NCBI GenBank assembly: GCA_963920705.1
Contig: OY987226.1
Coordinates: forward strand, 32,601,686-32,665,685
Direction: 5' to 3'
DNA from: Odiellus spinosus
Taxonomy: Eukaryota; Arthropoda; Arachnida; Opiliones; Phalangiidae
Length of the DNA stretch: 64,000 bases
How positions within the stretch are numbered: the first letter of the stretch is position 1; every line of letters starts with the position of its first letter. The notes beneath the pieces were generated by a model. The model saw only the letters and a program-made list of their open reading frames with translations. It searched no databases and had not been told where the DNA came from. The translations under genes were made by a program, and so were the position numbers. Positions 47,701-56,064 of the stretch are shown piece by piece.

Positions 47701-48906
47701 CCTTGGCCCTGCACTAAAATAATGTCCCAACACTTTTACGTCAGGTGGGATTCTTCCCATACTTCTGCAGGACGGAATTGATCTCCTTGGCCCTGCACTA
47801 AAATAATGTCCCAACACTTTTACGTCAGGTGAGAACTCTACCTGGACAAAGGTAGGGCTGACATAAAATAGTAGGGGCTGTTTTAAGTGCTGATAGTGAA
47901 AGGACAAAAAAAAAAGAAAATATATCTGTGGTATGTGTGAACTAGAATATATATTGTATCTTACTCGAGCTGCTCTGATGTGAATTTTTTAGTTTTTTAT
48001 TAAATAATAATAATAATAAATGGCTTTATTGGAGTGCTCTTTCAGATACAATAATCTGCTTTACAAAGAGGTCTAGTTTTTAAACATTAAATTTTAACCC
48101 TTTTTTGTCATAAATTGTTTCACAACTTCGTCACGAAAGCCTTTATAATGTTCAATTTTTTTAAGTGATGGTTTTAGATTATTCCACAGGGTTATACCAC
48201 GATGCTTTGCTCTCTTAGTGCGCAAGGATGTTTTAAGTTCCACAACGTAAAAGTTGTAGTTTGAGCCCCAAGTTGATATTGAAATAAACAAGAATAGATT
48301 TAACACAAGAATATGGAAGAGTTATACCTTTGTCTGCGCGCTAGTCTTAATTGGGCGGAGCATATGGTGGTCTTACGCCACGCCTCATGTCACGTGTACA
48401 GGAAGCGGTTAACGGTTTCCTACGATAAGTGGGGGGGGAATAGCAGGTTGCTGGGATGGGCGATAGCGGCAGAGCTCGCTGACTGTCGCAGACCTCGAAA
48501 GCTCGTGATAGGGTGGCAAAATTAACCACTATTTTACTCATACAATAAATGTTATCCAATTCCGAAACTAATGCATAGATAATGCTGACCTCTAGTTATG
48601 TTCAGCCCTGATCCATAAAATGTCATATGCTGGAATCTGGTAGTAAACATTGTGCTAGTAAACTGCATAGTTGAATTTTGAAGCTCCCAAGGCGTGCCTA
48701 ATCAAAGTGCGGGAAATATTTGCAATAAATTTAATGCTACATGTTGAAAATATTTAAAATGAAAGCTGTGTTTCTAATAATTTTTTTTAGATAAAAGCCA
48801 ACTTGAATTTGGAAAACTTATAAGCTCGTGCAATAAATATGATGAAAGCGGCGATGTTGTATCAATTGAAACTGACTCAACTGTGCTTTGGACTATGGAG
48901 CTTTAG
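27232..48906 (+). CDS. TPK1: Thiamin pyrophosphokinase, seven coding exons
   Basis: Transfers pyrophosphate from ATP to thiamin to give the cofactor thiamin diphosphate; a cytosolic homodimer in animals. Coding exons are 27232-27301, 28073-28147, 35939-36075, 40079-40174, 40272-40421, 40960-41071 and 48791-48906, which sum to 756 nt (251 aa plus stop; human TPK1 is 243 aa). Splice phases agree throughout (1,1,0,0,0,1). Family marks seen: LNHPI near residue 31, DGG at 56-58, GDFDS at 78-82, TPDQD-TDFTK at 101-111, GGRMD at 138-142, GLIPVG at 193-198 and LWTM near the C-terminus. Odd: the Gly-rich loop of exon 5 reads ICSSGGRMD, where the vertebrate protein has more glycines. Introns are 771 bp, 7.8 kb, 4.0 kb, 97 bp, 538 bp and 7.7 kb and filled with repeats. 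Identity is clear from aligned motifs recalled from the family; only the first donor is doubtful. Confidence 0.95.
27703..27933. mobile_element. CCCTTACGG MITE in TPK1 intron 1
   Basis: About 230 bp, a long form with three AGACTTCCCCAAGACCTCTT units; ends CCCTTGCGG and TTCGTAAG. Confidence 0.85.
28073..28147 (+). CDS. TPK1: TPK1 coding exon 2
   Basis: Acceptor TTTGTAG ends at 28072; donor GTAGGT begins at 28148. It encodes FAVLVLNHPIQGRINDLSTY and then QWKN, with split codons on both sides (phase 1). The hydrophobic strand followed by LNxP matches the conserved start of the TPK catalytic domain, and QWKN-A corresponds to LWNKA in the human protein. Confidence 0.93.
28305..28421 (-). CDS. Possible last exon of a nested gene
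   Basis: Acceptor-like TCATTTATTTCAG ends at 28422. The exon then reads LKICDTGCHMKIIHSLAIGT, VYIAFYATNGMYKSKILA and stop TAA. A single hydrophobic segment (IIHSLAIGTVYIAFYATNG) suggests a membrane anchor near a C-terminus. It lies inside TPK1 intron 2 on the other strand, as does the first-exon candidate at 35256-35318. Family not recognised; could be chance. Confidence 0.35.
   Translation of the reverse strand, partial: LKICDTGCHMKIIHSLAIGTVYIAFYATNGMYKSKILA
28667..28835. repeat. 65-bp direct repeat pair
   Basis: 28667-28731 and 28771-28835 share AATAGCCGTTAAA, CCCGTTT and TTTTTCAAGGTTGG in order; about 75% alike. Confidence 0.7.
29103..30480. mobile_element. 1.4-kb palindromic foldback in TPK1 intron 2
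   Basis: Left arm about 29103-29620 and right arm about 29970-30480 are inverted copies (GGTTTCGCCTAGGCATGCAA at the left; complement near 30455-30475). The ACAGGGTGTTTCGAAAAT MITE (29622-29966) is exactly at the centre. ORFs in the arms are mirror images and not genes. Part of another arm follows at 30505-30650. Confidence 0.88.
29622..29966. mobile_element. MITE ACAGGGTGTTTCGAAAAT at the palindrome centre
   Basis: About 345 bp, itself palindromic. Ends ACAGGGTGTTTCGAAAA and GTTTTTGAAACACCCTGT type. Same family as 2428-2840, 3465-3850, 42650-43065 and 43675-44060. Confidence 0.85.
30784..30973. mobile_element. CCCTTACGG MITE in TPK1 intron 2
   Basis: About 190 bp; ends CCCATACG and CGGTAAGGG. 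Confidence 0.85.
30980..32455. other. TPK1 intron 2, no clear element
   Basis: AT-rich. A short plus-strand frame at about 32124-32222 begins MWIHFIKVLIVLLVAPTSLA, shaped like a signal peptide, but has no supporting partner exon. Minus-strand frames here are equally short. Confidence 0.35.
33120..33171. repeat. Perfect 24-bp hairpin
   Basis: Arms 33120-33143 and 33148-33171 are perfect complements (GCCAAGCGCGAAAAATAGGG and on) around a four-base CCAA loop. Weak pairing extends outward through TTAATAT. Confidence 0.95.
33603..33905. repeat. About 31-bp tandem array AAAACCCGACCCGAATATTT
   Basis: About ten units of AAAAAACCCGACCCGAATAT+TTTAAGGxGAAG with small changes in the GG(C/G)GAAG part. 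Confidence 0.92.
34635..34809. mobile_element. CCCTTACGG MITE in TPK1 intron 2
   Basis: About 175 bp; ends CCCTTACCG and GGTAAGGG. Confidence 0.85.
35256..35318 (-). CDS. Possible first exon of a nested gene
   Basis: ATG at 35318 opens 21 codons, MPRIIWETDSSTEVSITEEE plus E, then a good donor GTAAGAC. It sits in TPK1 intron 2. Codon use looks coding-like, but it is too short to prove and its partner exons between 28421 and 35256 were not found. Confidence 0.35.
35939..36075 (+). CDS. TPK1: TPK1 coding exon 3, catalytic motifs
   Basis: Acceptor TTATTCAG, donor GTAAGT. Carries the two most conserved TPK motifs: LLRIAVDGGA (Asp-Gly-Gly, residues 56-58) and ISGDFDS (78-82), whose aspartates bind Mg-ATP in this family. 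Ends with QYYTKK in phase 0. Confidence 0.97.
36407..37057. mobile_element. CCCTTACGG MITE split by a hAT-like element
   Basis: Ends CCCTTACC and GGTAAGGG flanked by TA on both sides (36405-36406; 37058-37059). It is interrupted at 36502-36970. Confidence 0.92.
36502..36970. mobile_element. hAT-like element CAGCGTTGCCAACC, 8-bp target duplication
   Basis: 469 bp with ends CAGCGTTGCCAACC and GGTTGGCAACGCTG and a perfect 8-bp duplication GAAGTCTT (36494-36501; 36971-36978). Non-coding, with palindromic CGTACGATAATTTG motifs. Confidence 0.96.
37145..37222 (+). pseudogene. Reverse transcriptase fragment
   Basis: The translation VPKGSVLSPPIFLLYVKDIV keeps the (L/V)PxGSVLSPxLFxxYVxDI core of non-LTR reverse transcriptases; surrounding sequence is decayed. 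Confidence 0.65.
38557..38776 (-). pseudogene. Mariner transposon 3' end
   Basis: Terminal CGAGGGTGGATCAATAAGTA after TA (38555-38556) is a mariner-type end. The minus frame 38776-38567 ends at that terminus and has the C-terminal mariner-transposase style (WKNRRDRCINVKQVYVEQQ). The catalytic part and other end are missing. Confidence 0.8.
39190..39840 (+). pseudogene. Jockey/CR1-like reverse transcriptase remnant
   Basis: Translations FLDLEKAFGSS, ETLWRKLERLGIAG, GSVMSPTLFNMYINDLVNTL and LLNLYADHTIL give RT motifs in order. The catalytic YADD is YADH, and a stop plus a frame change break the frame at 39470. TPK1 intron 3. Confidence 0.88.
40079..40174 (+). CDS. TPK1: TPK1 coding exon 4
   Basis: Acceptor TTTTGTTGCAG, donor GTGAGC, phase 0 at both ends. 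Encodes GVSIIQTPDQDATDFTKALG and 12 more residues. TPDQDxTDFTK is the family signature that follows the GDFDS strand. Confidence 0.97.
40272..40421 (+). CDS. TPK1: TPK1 coding exon 5
   Basis: Acceptor TTTTATAG, donor GTGTGT, phase 0 at both ends; 50 codons. Contains GVLAICSSGGRMDHVLGNID and then an edge strand ITCPVYLLSESSVSWLL. It aligns with human VTLGGLAGRFDQIM and the following strands. The first glycines of the loop are replaced by CSS, an unusual substitution in a substrate-binding loop. The short 97-bp upstream intron is one of only two without a large repeat load. Confidence 0.92.
40443..40917. mobile_element. TTAA-flanked palindromic MITE filling TPK1 intron 5
   Basis: 475 bp with ends AGGGAGAATGAAAGGCC and GGCCTTTCATTATCCCT, flanked by TTAA (40439-40442; 40918-40921), the target of piggyBac elements. 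It makes up about 88% of the 538-bp intron. The whole element is close to self-complementary. Second copy at 61355-61994. Confidence 0.92.
40960..41071 (+). CDS. TPK1: TPK1 coding exon 6
   Basis: Acceptor TTTCATTCCAG, donor GTAAAC. Encodes GKHRIYIHRNMKGKHCGLIP, VGTPC and STTGLQWNL. This is the start of the C-terminal beta-sandwich (thiamin-binding) domain; the GLIPVG and TTGLxWNL motifs are typical. Ends in phase 1. Confidence 0.97.
41530..41611. mobile_element. CCCTTACGG MITE, internal fragment
   Basis: Two subrepeats TCTTATGTAGTCTTAAGAGG with no terminal ends. TPK1 intron 6. Confidence 0.75.
42160..44570. mobile_element. Foldback element, copy 2, in TPK1 intron 6
   Basis: Same structure as 1948-4353: outer arms about 42160-42650 and 44050-44570, inner MITE copies 42650-43065 and about 43675-44060, and a loop ORF split into 43111-43305 and 43327-43527. 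The left end here retains GAACCCCACCCCTGTCG, missing from copy 1. The two copies look well over 90% identical by eye, including arm inserts, so both derive from one recent master. Confidence 0.85.
44575..46347 (+). pseudogene. I/R1-like non-LTR element, 3' half (RT end, RNase H)
   Basis: 45100-45543 encodes the end of RT (LQRLACVSITWAMRTAPSAS) and the start of RNase H with WFTDGSKTDSG. 45582-45797 has IFSDSQAALKAVNRFD. A GNEEAD motif follows near 45800 in another frame. The 3' end has the zinc-knuckle region and an AATAAC-rich tail near 46325-46347. Several frame changes, so dead. TPK1 intron 6. Confidence 0.9.
46350..47830 (+). pseudogene. I/R1-like non-LTR element, 5' half (endonuclease, RT start)
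   Basis: 46743-46958 has the endonuclease strand LVIRSDANAHVVWGNSDCN and PTFVTRNRSEVINITL. About 47640-47720 gives KAPGLNGILPILLQDG, the start of RT. Frame changes and stops are frequent. It follows the 3' half, so the order is permuted; probably two insertions of one family. Confidence 0.88.
47660..47830. repeat. 87-bp tandem duplication in the retroelement
   Basis: TGGGATTCTTCCCATACTTC and the next 67 bases occur twice in a row without visible change, so the duplication is young. Confidence 0.95.
48289..48516. mobile_element. CAAGAATAG MITE, copy lacking the right end
   Basis: Same left end and GC-rich core as 8233-8547, roughly 85% alike, but similarity stops at AGGGTG near 48516 and the right inverted end is missing. 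Confidence 0.8.
48791..48906 (+). CDS. TPK1: TPK1 last coding exon
   Basis: Acceptor with a T-run and AG at 48789-48790. Encodes (N)KSQLEFGKLISSCNKYDE, a short link, then VVSIETDSTVLWTMEL and stop TAG at 48904-48906. It matches the conserved TPK C-terminus (SxSNxYD, VxxETDxxLLWTM). It is 7.7 kb from the previous exon because of intron 6 insertions. Confidence 0.96.
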
Positions 48907-49033
48907 CGTATACTAACTACCATTTAGTATTTTTTTTCCTCATATAGGTACTTAAAATTTAAGCAAGTTTAGTTCTTCTTATACGTAACTTAATTTTACT
49001 AGCCATTCCAGTATTTGTCGTTGAATAACTTCA

Positions 49034-49039
49034 AATAAA
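49034..49039 (+). terminator. Probable TPK1 polyadenylation signal
   Basis: AATAAA lies 128 bases after the TPK1 stop codon, in an AT-rich 3' region and followed by T-rich sequence. It is the first canonical hexamer downstream. Position-based inference. Confidence 0.5.
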
Positions 49040-49299
49040 ATTGTTAAAATAATGATTCGCATCAGACTATAGACTATAAAACGAAAGGGATATGTAGGGG
49101 TTTTTCGCACAAAGTAATTAAAACTCTTTTGTGATATTTAAACTGTTTTTTAATTTTCATTTAATTATACTGAAGTTGTTTAAATGCAGAGCTAAGGCCC
49201 ACTAACATGGCTGTAGCCAAAAGTTATTTCAAAGAGGCAATGTGTTTTGTGTAAAAGATCCACATTTTCAGAGGAGTTTATAGACTAACCCCACTCTCA

Positions 49300-49810
49300 C
49301 AAGGAGACTACCCGAGGTGTTTATCGCCGATTTTGTCCAAAGTCTGCCATAATGTAGACCTATATAAGATATGAAAATCCCCAAAAGGAGGCGAGACACT
49401 ACCCATTAGTTTGGCCATTAAGCATCTTCGTCGAAAAAACGAAATTTCTTTTCCATATTTTTCCCTAAAAAGGTACCAATTTTACCCCAACAAAGTCCCA
49501 ATTTACCCAAACTTGATGAATTTTACCTAGATATGAAGTCCATTTGGCAATTTCGAAACAATTTGAAAATCTGAATTTTTGGAAAGGGTTCACAGGTAGA
49601 CCCCTGTGAAACCGAGAAAATCGCATGCTTTTTTCAATGGAGATTTTTTCGATTTGAAATGGCCAAAAACGTTTTCGGTTGCCATGGCCAAACTAATGAG
49701 TAATGCGTCGTCTCATTTTGGGGATTTTCATATCTTATATAGGTCTACATTATGGCAGACTTTGGACCAAATCGGCGATAAACACCTCGGGCAGTCTTCT
49801 TGTCAGTCAA
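49300..49810. mobile_element. Palindromic MITE downstream of TPK1
   Basis: Arms of about 130 bp, CCGAGGTGTTTATCGCCGAT at the left and its complement at 49778-49800, enclose about 250 bp. The plus-strand frame 49606-49908 is inside it and is not a gene. Confidence 0.85.
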
Positions 49811-50418
49811 ACACGCCTTACATTTCTGGGTTTTATAGTTTCATTGGCATAGAATCAATTTTGGTTTTTTCTAATATTTTATTGGAAAAAGGAAGCGTGT
49901 GCGAATAGAAAACCATAAGGGCATGACATCATGGTGACAGCCTTTTGCTCGTAGCAGTTTTTCTGCGGTATTTGTTTCAGAACACATGTATTGGTGGAAA
50001 ATTGGCAAACATATTTGAGCACTTTTAGTGGTAATATGAAATAATTGAAGTGGCAAAATGTTCGTAAAATTAACAATTAGGCTTAGAAAAATATATACAC
50101 TTCACCATATATATACGCTTCACTTTAATAGATTTAAACCTTCTTTCTAAGGTGTTATAGCGTGACTTAGAGCCTTCATTCAGCCTTTCCCACACGCAAG
50201 ATGTTACTTAATCAGAAAACTGAAAATTTCTTACTCTTAAAACACCTACTATTTTCGATTGGAAATTAAGCTTTGGTCATGTCATGTATCATAAACTTTC
50301 CAAATTTCCAATTCGCCGAAAGTCTTTTAAGATAATTTTATCTTTGCTGATGATGTCACTTAGACTAAGTTACCAAATTGATGTCACTATTAAAAATAAA
50401 CGTTTTAATATTTTTTAG

Positions 50419-50752
50419 CAGAAGCCGATGAAACCCTCCTTTGAACTCTATTACTCCAATGTTTCATATAGTGCTCCTCTCTGTATGGGTAAAATTCACA
50501 ATTTTACGAGATCAGAGAGGTCCTACATCATACCCCCTGTCTACGGAAAATTGGAAATTCTCTCCACAAACGACGACGTTTTTTTGACGAACTCCAAGGC
50601 TGCTAGAGATATTCGCTGGACGAACTCCCGCTCTGAAAATATCTACCGTTAGGAGGCGTACGAATCGTCGCTTTTTGAAACTAACCCATACAGAGAGGGG
50701 TAGACAAGACCCGGGAGTAATAGACTTCAAAGGAGGGTTTCATCGGCTTCTG
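50419..50752. mobile_element. CAGAAGCCG MITE, second copy
   Basis: Same family as 15677-15997, core inverted relative to it. Flanks TTTTTAG and TGTTTAG form a 7-bp duplication with one change. Confidence 0.88.
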
Positions 50753-50754
50753 TG

Positions 50755-51720
50755 TTTAGTAATTTAATTAAAATTAATCGTTTTAACGATATGTTAAAAT
50801 GGGTATAACCTAGTTTTAGGAAATTTCACGCAGCCAAGCCAAGACACGCAAAATTGTTTTTGGCAAAAATGTCTTAAGCTAGATTCTCACTCAAACGAAA
50901 ACACGAGGTAAAGTCTGCATAACTGGTTCATTGGTAAAATATTTCCACCGAACTTGATAGAATTGCCGCTCGGTGAACTTTGGTCAGGCTAAAAAGAGAA
51001 GTTTTTTCTTTCATACTTGGCATAGTTCTGGCCAAGTTTTTAAATTTTGTGGAAATTTTTGGAATAAATATTTTCTACTTGATAAGAGTGCGGGTGTTAC
51101 TCGTAAAAACCTAAAAATTCAATTTTCTAAAGTAAAAAAATAATTAAATTAATTTTAATTTAATAATTAAATCTATGTACTCTTATTATTCGGGATAATC
51201 TAAATATTTATATTAATTCTATCTTAAATTGGTTTATTAAGTTAATTATTATATTATTAAATACTATAAATAGTGATTATTAATTATTAAATACTATAAA
51301 TAGTAATGATGTTTTTTTGTTACACTCGTAAAATATTTGCACGTGTCAACTGTCAAAGGCTCAAAGCTGAGAATTTCTCAAACGCGTAGCGAAATAATTC
51401 TGTCCTCTCCTTGAGCGGGTGAGGTCGAGCCTCCCATTAAGTTTTACGAGTAAAAATCCCCTCTTTTCGGTTCTTTTATTATAACAGGGGGTCGTGAACT
51501 TTTTAGGCTCTCTACCATCATCAATGAGAATATTTTTAGGGTCGAAGTTTGAATATTTCTTAAAAATAAAAAGGCTAAGAAAATGTCCCTATCTATCTGC
51601 AAGCCATAAAATGAAATAGTTTTTAGATTGTGGTGGGGAAATTAGACAAAAAACAAATTATCGGGGGGGGGGGGGTTAAAATTTCAGGACCAGGAGGGAG
51701 CCTAAAATTTATCAGCGACG
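50755..51720. other. Intergenic, nothing recognised
   Basis: AT-rich, with a TAATTATTAAATACTATAAA duplication near 51252-51303 and a G11 run at 51663. Confidence 0.4.
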
Positions 51721-51734
51721 CCACTGGTGAGAAC

Positions 51735-52060
51735 ATGTATTCTACCAAGAAGGATCAGACAAGGAGAGGAAAAGTGGAAACGGCGCGGTTCCTACTGCGT
51801 CGGCCTAAACTCCCACTCTGGGAGAACGGGGGACAGTCGGGGGTAGAGATGCTTCGTGGTAAATTGTTGTCACGTGGGTAAAACGGTTCCTTTATGAGAC
51901 GCGTAGTAGCCGACGACGCCAGCGACCACGTGACAACAGTTTACCTCGAGAATTTCTTATCCCCCCTTTCCACCCGAGGGGGAGGTTGGCTCTTCTCTCT
52001 AACTCAACGCAGCCCCACTTTTCCTCTCCTTGTCTGATCCTTCTTGATTCTACCTATTGG
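51735..52060. mobile_element. Palindromic element around CACGTG
   Basis: Inverted ends CAAGAAGGATCAGACAAGGA (left) and complement at 52025-52048; inner pair TTGTTGTCACGTG / CACGTGACAACAG. About 320 bp, GC-richer than its flanks. Outer limits unclear. Confidence 0.75.
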
Positions 52061-53699
52061 ATCAACTTAATAACCTTGTATTGTTTACTACTAATCTACT
52101 GCCTTTGCTGGAACGAACCTCATTGTGCTAATTCCACGTTCGCCTTGTTTTAAATATATTTCCATGAGGCAGAATCAAAGTAATGTATGATTTTCGATTT
52201 TCCCCATTTTATTCTCGCTGAAAGCCTCTTAGACAGCGCAGTAGGACCTGTTTTGTTTCAAACTGGTGGCGAGATATAACATAATACAGGTCAATTGAAA
52301 AACAGTTAATTCACAAAAATATTTATTCTCTGATTGAACATTTTCTTCAAACGCGCATTGAAAAACAAGAAACCTTCTTACGCCACTAAATAAGGATAAA
52401 AAAGAAATGTTAAAACCGTGCTGAAGTTGTTTTCTCTGTTTAATGAATATAGGCTTATTAAAATAGAACGTTAATAAGAAGAGGCAGTCCTGTCACAACT
52501 GATTGTGTTGAGACAAGTTCTCATTCTTATAATGTAAGCAAAGTACATATTAGTTTTATCTTCTTAACCCTGTGTGAAATCAAATGGAGTTTGTTATTAA
52601 AGGTAGAATCATGGAAGGATAGAAGTTAACTTTGGACTATTTAGGGATCGTTATCGTTCAACTTCGAACTGTGGGAGTGGCTTGCAAAAGTTTTGAAATG
52701 TCATTTAGTGACGTCGATCATCAATAAAGTTCCCAATAAATTTCGCTCACTCCCCAAATTGTAACGGCTCATAGTGGCCAACGTTCTTTTAGTTATGGGG
52801 AACACACACGCCTCTAACAGGGCCCTTTAAGCCAAAATATTTTAGATGTTAATTATAGCTTGGCTTTAATTTTAATTTTATATCATATTTTAACACGTAC
52901 TTTGCTTACTAGAATTAAAACTCTTACACAAAAAAATTGTGCCTGTCTAGAAGGGCTGTGGACTTAGACTATAAAAGCTATTGTTTTAATCAATTTTGAC
53001 TTTTAAAATACGCGTTAATTAACCGAAGAGTTCGATGAAATTCACAGCTAAATAGAAGATAAGTAAAATGATTTTTTATTGATTCTGCATCTACTGAATG
53101 CACCAAGTTAAAATCTTTTTCAATTCTACTCCGTCTACACCAGCAAAACTATTTTTTTTTCTTTGGTTTCTGGATGATTACAATCTCGTTGCAATTTTAT
53201 TTCGTTAATTTATATGTATTTTGTATTTGTCCTTGCAACCACGTATTATAGGCTGCGCCTCAGTGGTTGCAAAATAAATATGATTATTATTATTAATAGC
53301 AGGGAAGTGTTCCTGTAATCAGAAAAGTATTAGATTTTACATGAAGTCCACAGGGGCAATGATATATAATAGAAGACGTATGGTTCACTTAATTAACCCG
53401 GAAGGGCGAGGAAATGCTAGTGACCCCCTCAAGCATTCTCTTTCGTGCCAAAAACATAGATTTTTCTCAAACTGATTTTTTTTTATGCCCGGTACGGCGG
53501 CTAGTAAAAACTTGTCAATGAAACGTAGAATTTTATGGAAGCGTTGTATCACTATGTGACTTACGCTAAATCGTTTTACCTACTGTAATCTAGATTCTAA
53601 ATATAAAAATATTTGTACACGACTGCACGGCTAGCAAGTCTACACTATCCGAATATTATATTTTTTAATAGTATTTAAAATTGTTTCAATATGTAACGG

Positions 53700-53735
53700 C
53701 CAGATGGCGCTAGTGTGCCGCTGGGCGCCACCTGG
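53700..53735. promoter_or_regulatory. Two convergent CTCF-like motifs
   Basis: CCAGATGGCGC at 53700-53710 and, on the other strand, CCAGGTGGCGC at 53735-53725. Both fit the insect CTCF core AG(A/G)TGGCGC. Spacing is 14 bases. Confidence 0.5.
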
Positions 53736-54079
53736 TCTTAATCAACCTGTTTTCACGAAAATCCCGGCTAGAGTTAGTTAAAAGTTGGATTTTGGAAGAG
53801 AGCCTTTAAGAGATTAAGTACCCTAGTCAACCCAGCGAGTAAAACCTAGTCACCCAAAGCTTCTCTCTTATCTCACTACATGTTGCTAGGGTGTTTGAAA
53901 CATAGACCAAGAAAGGGTTTCACCCTGGACACGCGACGTGCTCCCTATATCATTAGTAACTGTTTTTGCCGATAGAGGCGCTACTAGTACTAGTACGTAT
54001 CGGTGGTGCACTCTTCCATCAACTTTTTAGATACCGGACGAAAAAAAGCCATTTTTTTCTCCCTACATACTACGACTCT

Positions 54080-54380
54080 CTAGATACAAGGTCATCCTTT
54101 CACTCGCGGGTGACAAAATCTCCTACATTTGCAACAACATGAGGTTGGGGAGCCTCTTTCAGTAGCGCTCCCTACATTTCGAAGTGAACAATTCTTAGAG
54201 ATAAAGGAAAGAGTAGGTTTATAGGCGTTGCCAAATTAATGTGAACTACAGGGAGTGAACTAGCTGCGGGCAAATGGTTAACACACGTGATGGTCAGCGT
54301 GTGTAAACAGAGGCCCTCAATATCCCTATAAATAAACAATTCGTAAGTATAACGGATAGGGTAGCTTTGTACGCGCTACA
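54080..54380. repeat. Dispersed repeat, inverted copy of 25270-25560
   Basis: Shares TCGCGGGTGACAAAATCT, GAGGTTGGGGA and TTAGAGATAAAGGAAAGAGT (complement) with the first copy. Confidence 0.7.
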
Positions 54381-56064
54381 AACTGTGGTGGAAAGACGGT
54401 TACCTAGAATCGAAATCTTATTGAAAATGGGCACGGGGTGAGTAGTGCCGTTACTTTGAAAAGGCCTGCATGGTTACTCCTAGTTTCGTACACTCCTGCT
54501 GTAATGTATAAAAAGCGTAAACCGTCTTATTTTGGTATAGAATTAAAGGAGGACCTCCGACTAATCAAAACACGCCCACCTTTGGCTTAGTAAAATCACA
54601 GCGACACGGTCTGTACCACACTCTTTAAATCATGCCAAATCTTACTCTTGATTATTTTCAAGAACGCAACAATGCGTACAACAGCGTGTCTGTTAGATTT
54701 TTTATGAAAATCTTAGGCATTTAATCAAATAGAAAGGCTTCAGAGGTATTTCCCGAATATTTTATTGCGCGAAAAAGTCTTATTTCTAATAGTAGAATCA
54801 ATAAAAAGATCACATAATTTACTCTCTTAACTTCCCTTTAAAGGGCTATCTGTGATTTGTAGAGCCTTTTTGATTTACTTTATTGATTAGCAACGACTAT
54901 GTTGGCCGTAAGAAACTGTATAGTTCAAAGCTACCTAAACCCAGGCTCGTGGTCCACAAAGTGACCTGCCAACAGCAGCGTCAATAAGAATAAACCTTTG
55001 AAATGTGAAAAAATCTATCTAAAAGCATATTTTTGTTCACGCGCAATTAGTACAAAGACAAATTATCATTGGCATAAGATTTTTTGGACTTTAATGAATT
55101 CGTCTTCGAGAACTGATTAAATATAGCGATTTTCGGTGCTTTTACGCGTATTTTAACTGCGCGAATTGACTAGAAATAACTTTTTAGTCTAGTATCCCGT
55201 TACAGGTCATCCTCAAAAATTTTAAACATTTTTTTAACCAAACTTACATATTGTTAAGTTCAAAACCGTATACGATTCCAAACACTATAGAGAAAAAAAT
55301 GAAATAAAAATCAGCTGTGCATGCGTGATAAACCTTCTCACATATTTGAGAAAAATTGAGTCTGGTTTTTCACCATCTTGTCATGAATGAAAAACCGGGT
55401 TATTTTGTTTCAAAGATGCTAATCCATCAAAATTCGTCATTGTTTTATAAAATTAATTCACGCGCGAGTCATAGAATCATGAATTTATGAATACGTGAAC
55501 ATATCACATTGAATTTTGGATAAAATACACTAGAAAGCGAAAGAACGAGGCTTTAACATTAAATCTAACGGTACAGCAATCAACTTTCTATGACATACCA
55601 TTCTAAAGTTACAGACATTTGGATGAAGCGCCATTTTGAATTTTTAACTTTTTTTTCTAACCAGGAAAAAATCCTGCTAAAACTACCGAGATAATTTACT
55701 AGTAAAATCGGCTAGGCTAGAATAAAAAGAGAAAAAGGAGCCAAATCGTCTCTAATTTACCATAATCAAATGGAAAATCTTAAACTTAACATGCTGCCAA
55801 AAATGATGAACGATTCTCTAAACAAGGGCTGTTCATTATTTTCTGAACAGATATTTTTTGGACTGCAACTTGGACTGACTTGATTATAGAACAAATCTCA
55901 CGCGTCCAGACTCCAATGAAAACATCTAGTACGCAAGGCAGAGGTTTAACTAACAGTTCGCTTGCTAAATGGCTGACAGCAAAGCCACATTGTTCCGACA
56001 TAAGTAATGCATTAGAGAATTTTACCGGCGTTGCGGCATTAACAACCAAGTGTATGTAGACTTA

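Larger units (their letters stand above)
52062..56060. other. Intergenic, largely unassigned
   Basis: Unique-looking AT-rich DNA except for the CTCF-like pair (53700-53735) and the dispersed repeat (54080-54380). A minus-strand frame at 56049-55786 (87 codons, MVVNAATPVKFSNALLMSEQ) has coding-like composition but no match that I recognise. Confidence 0.4.

Noticed and set aside
47641-47907. Minus-strand ORF with an internal duplication
   Set aside because: Antisense of the 87-bp tandem duplication in a dead retroelement.
51630-51881. Plus-strand ORF with a poly-Gly start
   Set aside because: Produced by a G run and the arm of the palindromic element at 51735-52060.
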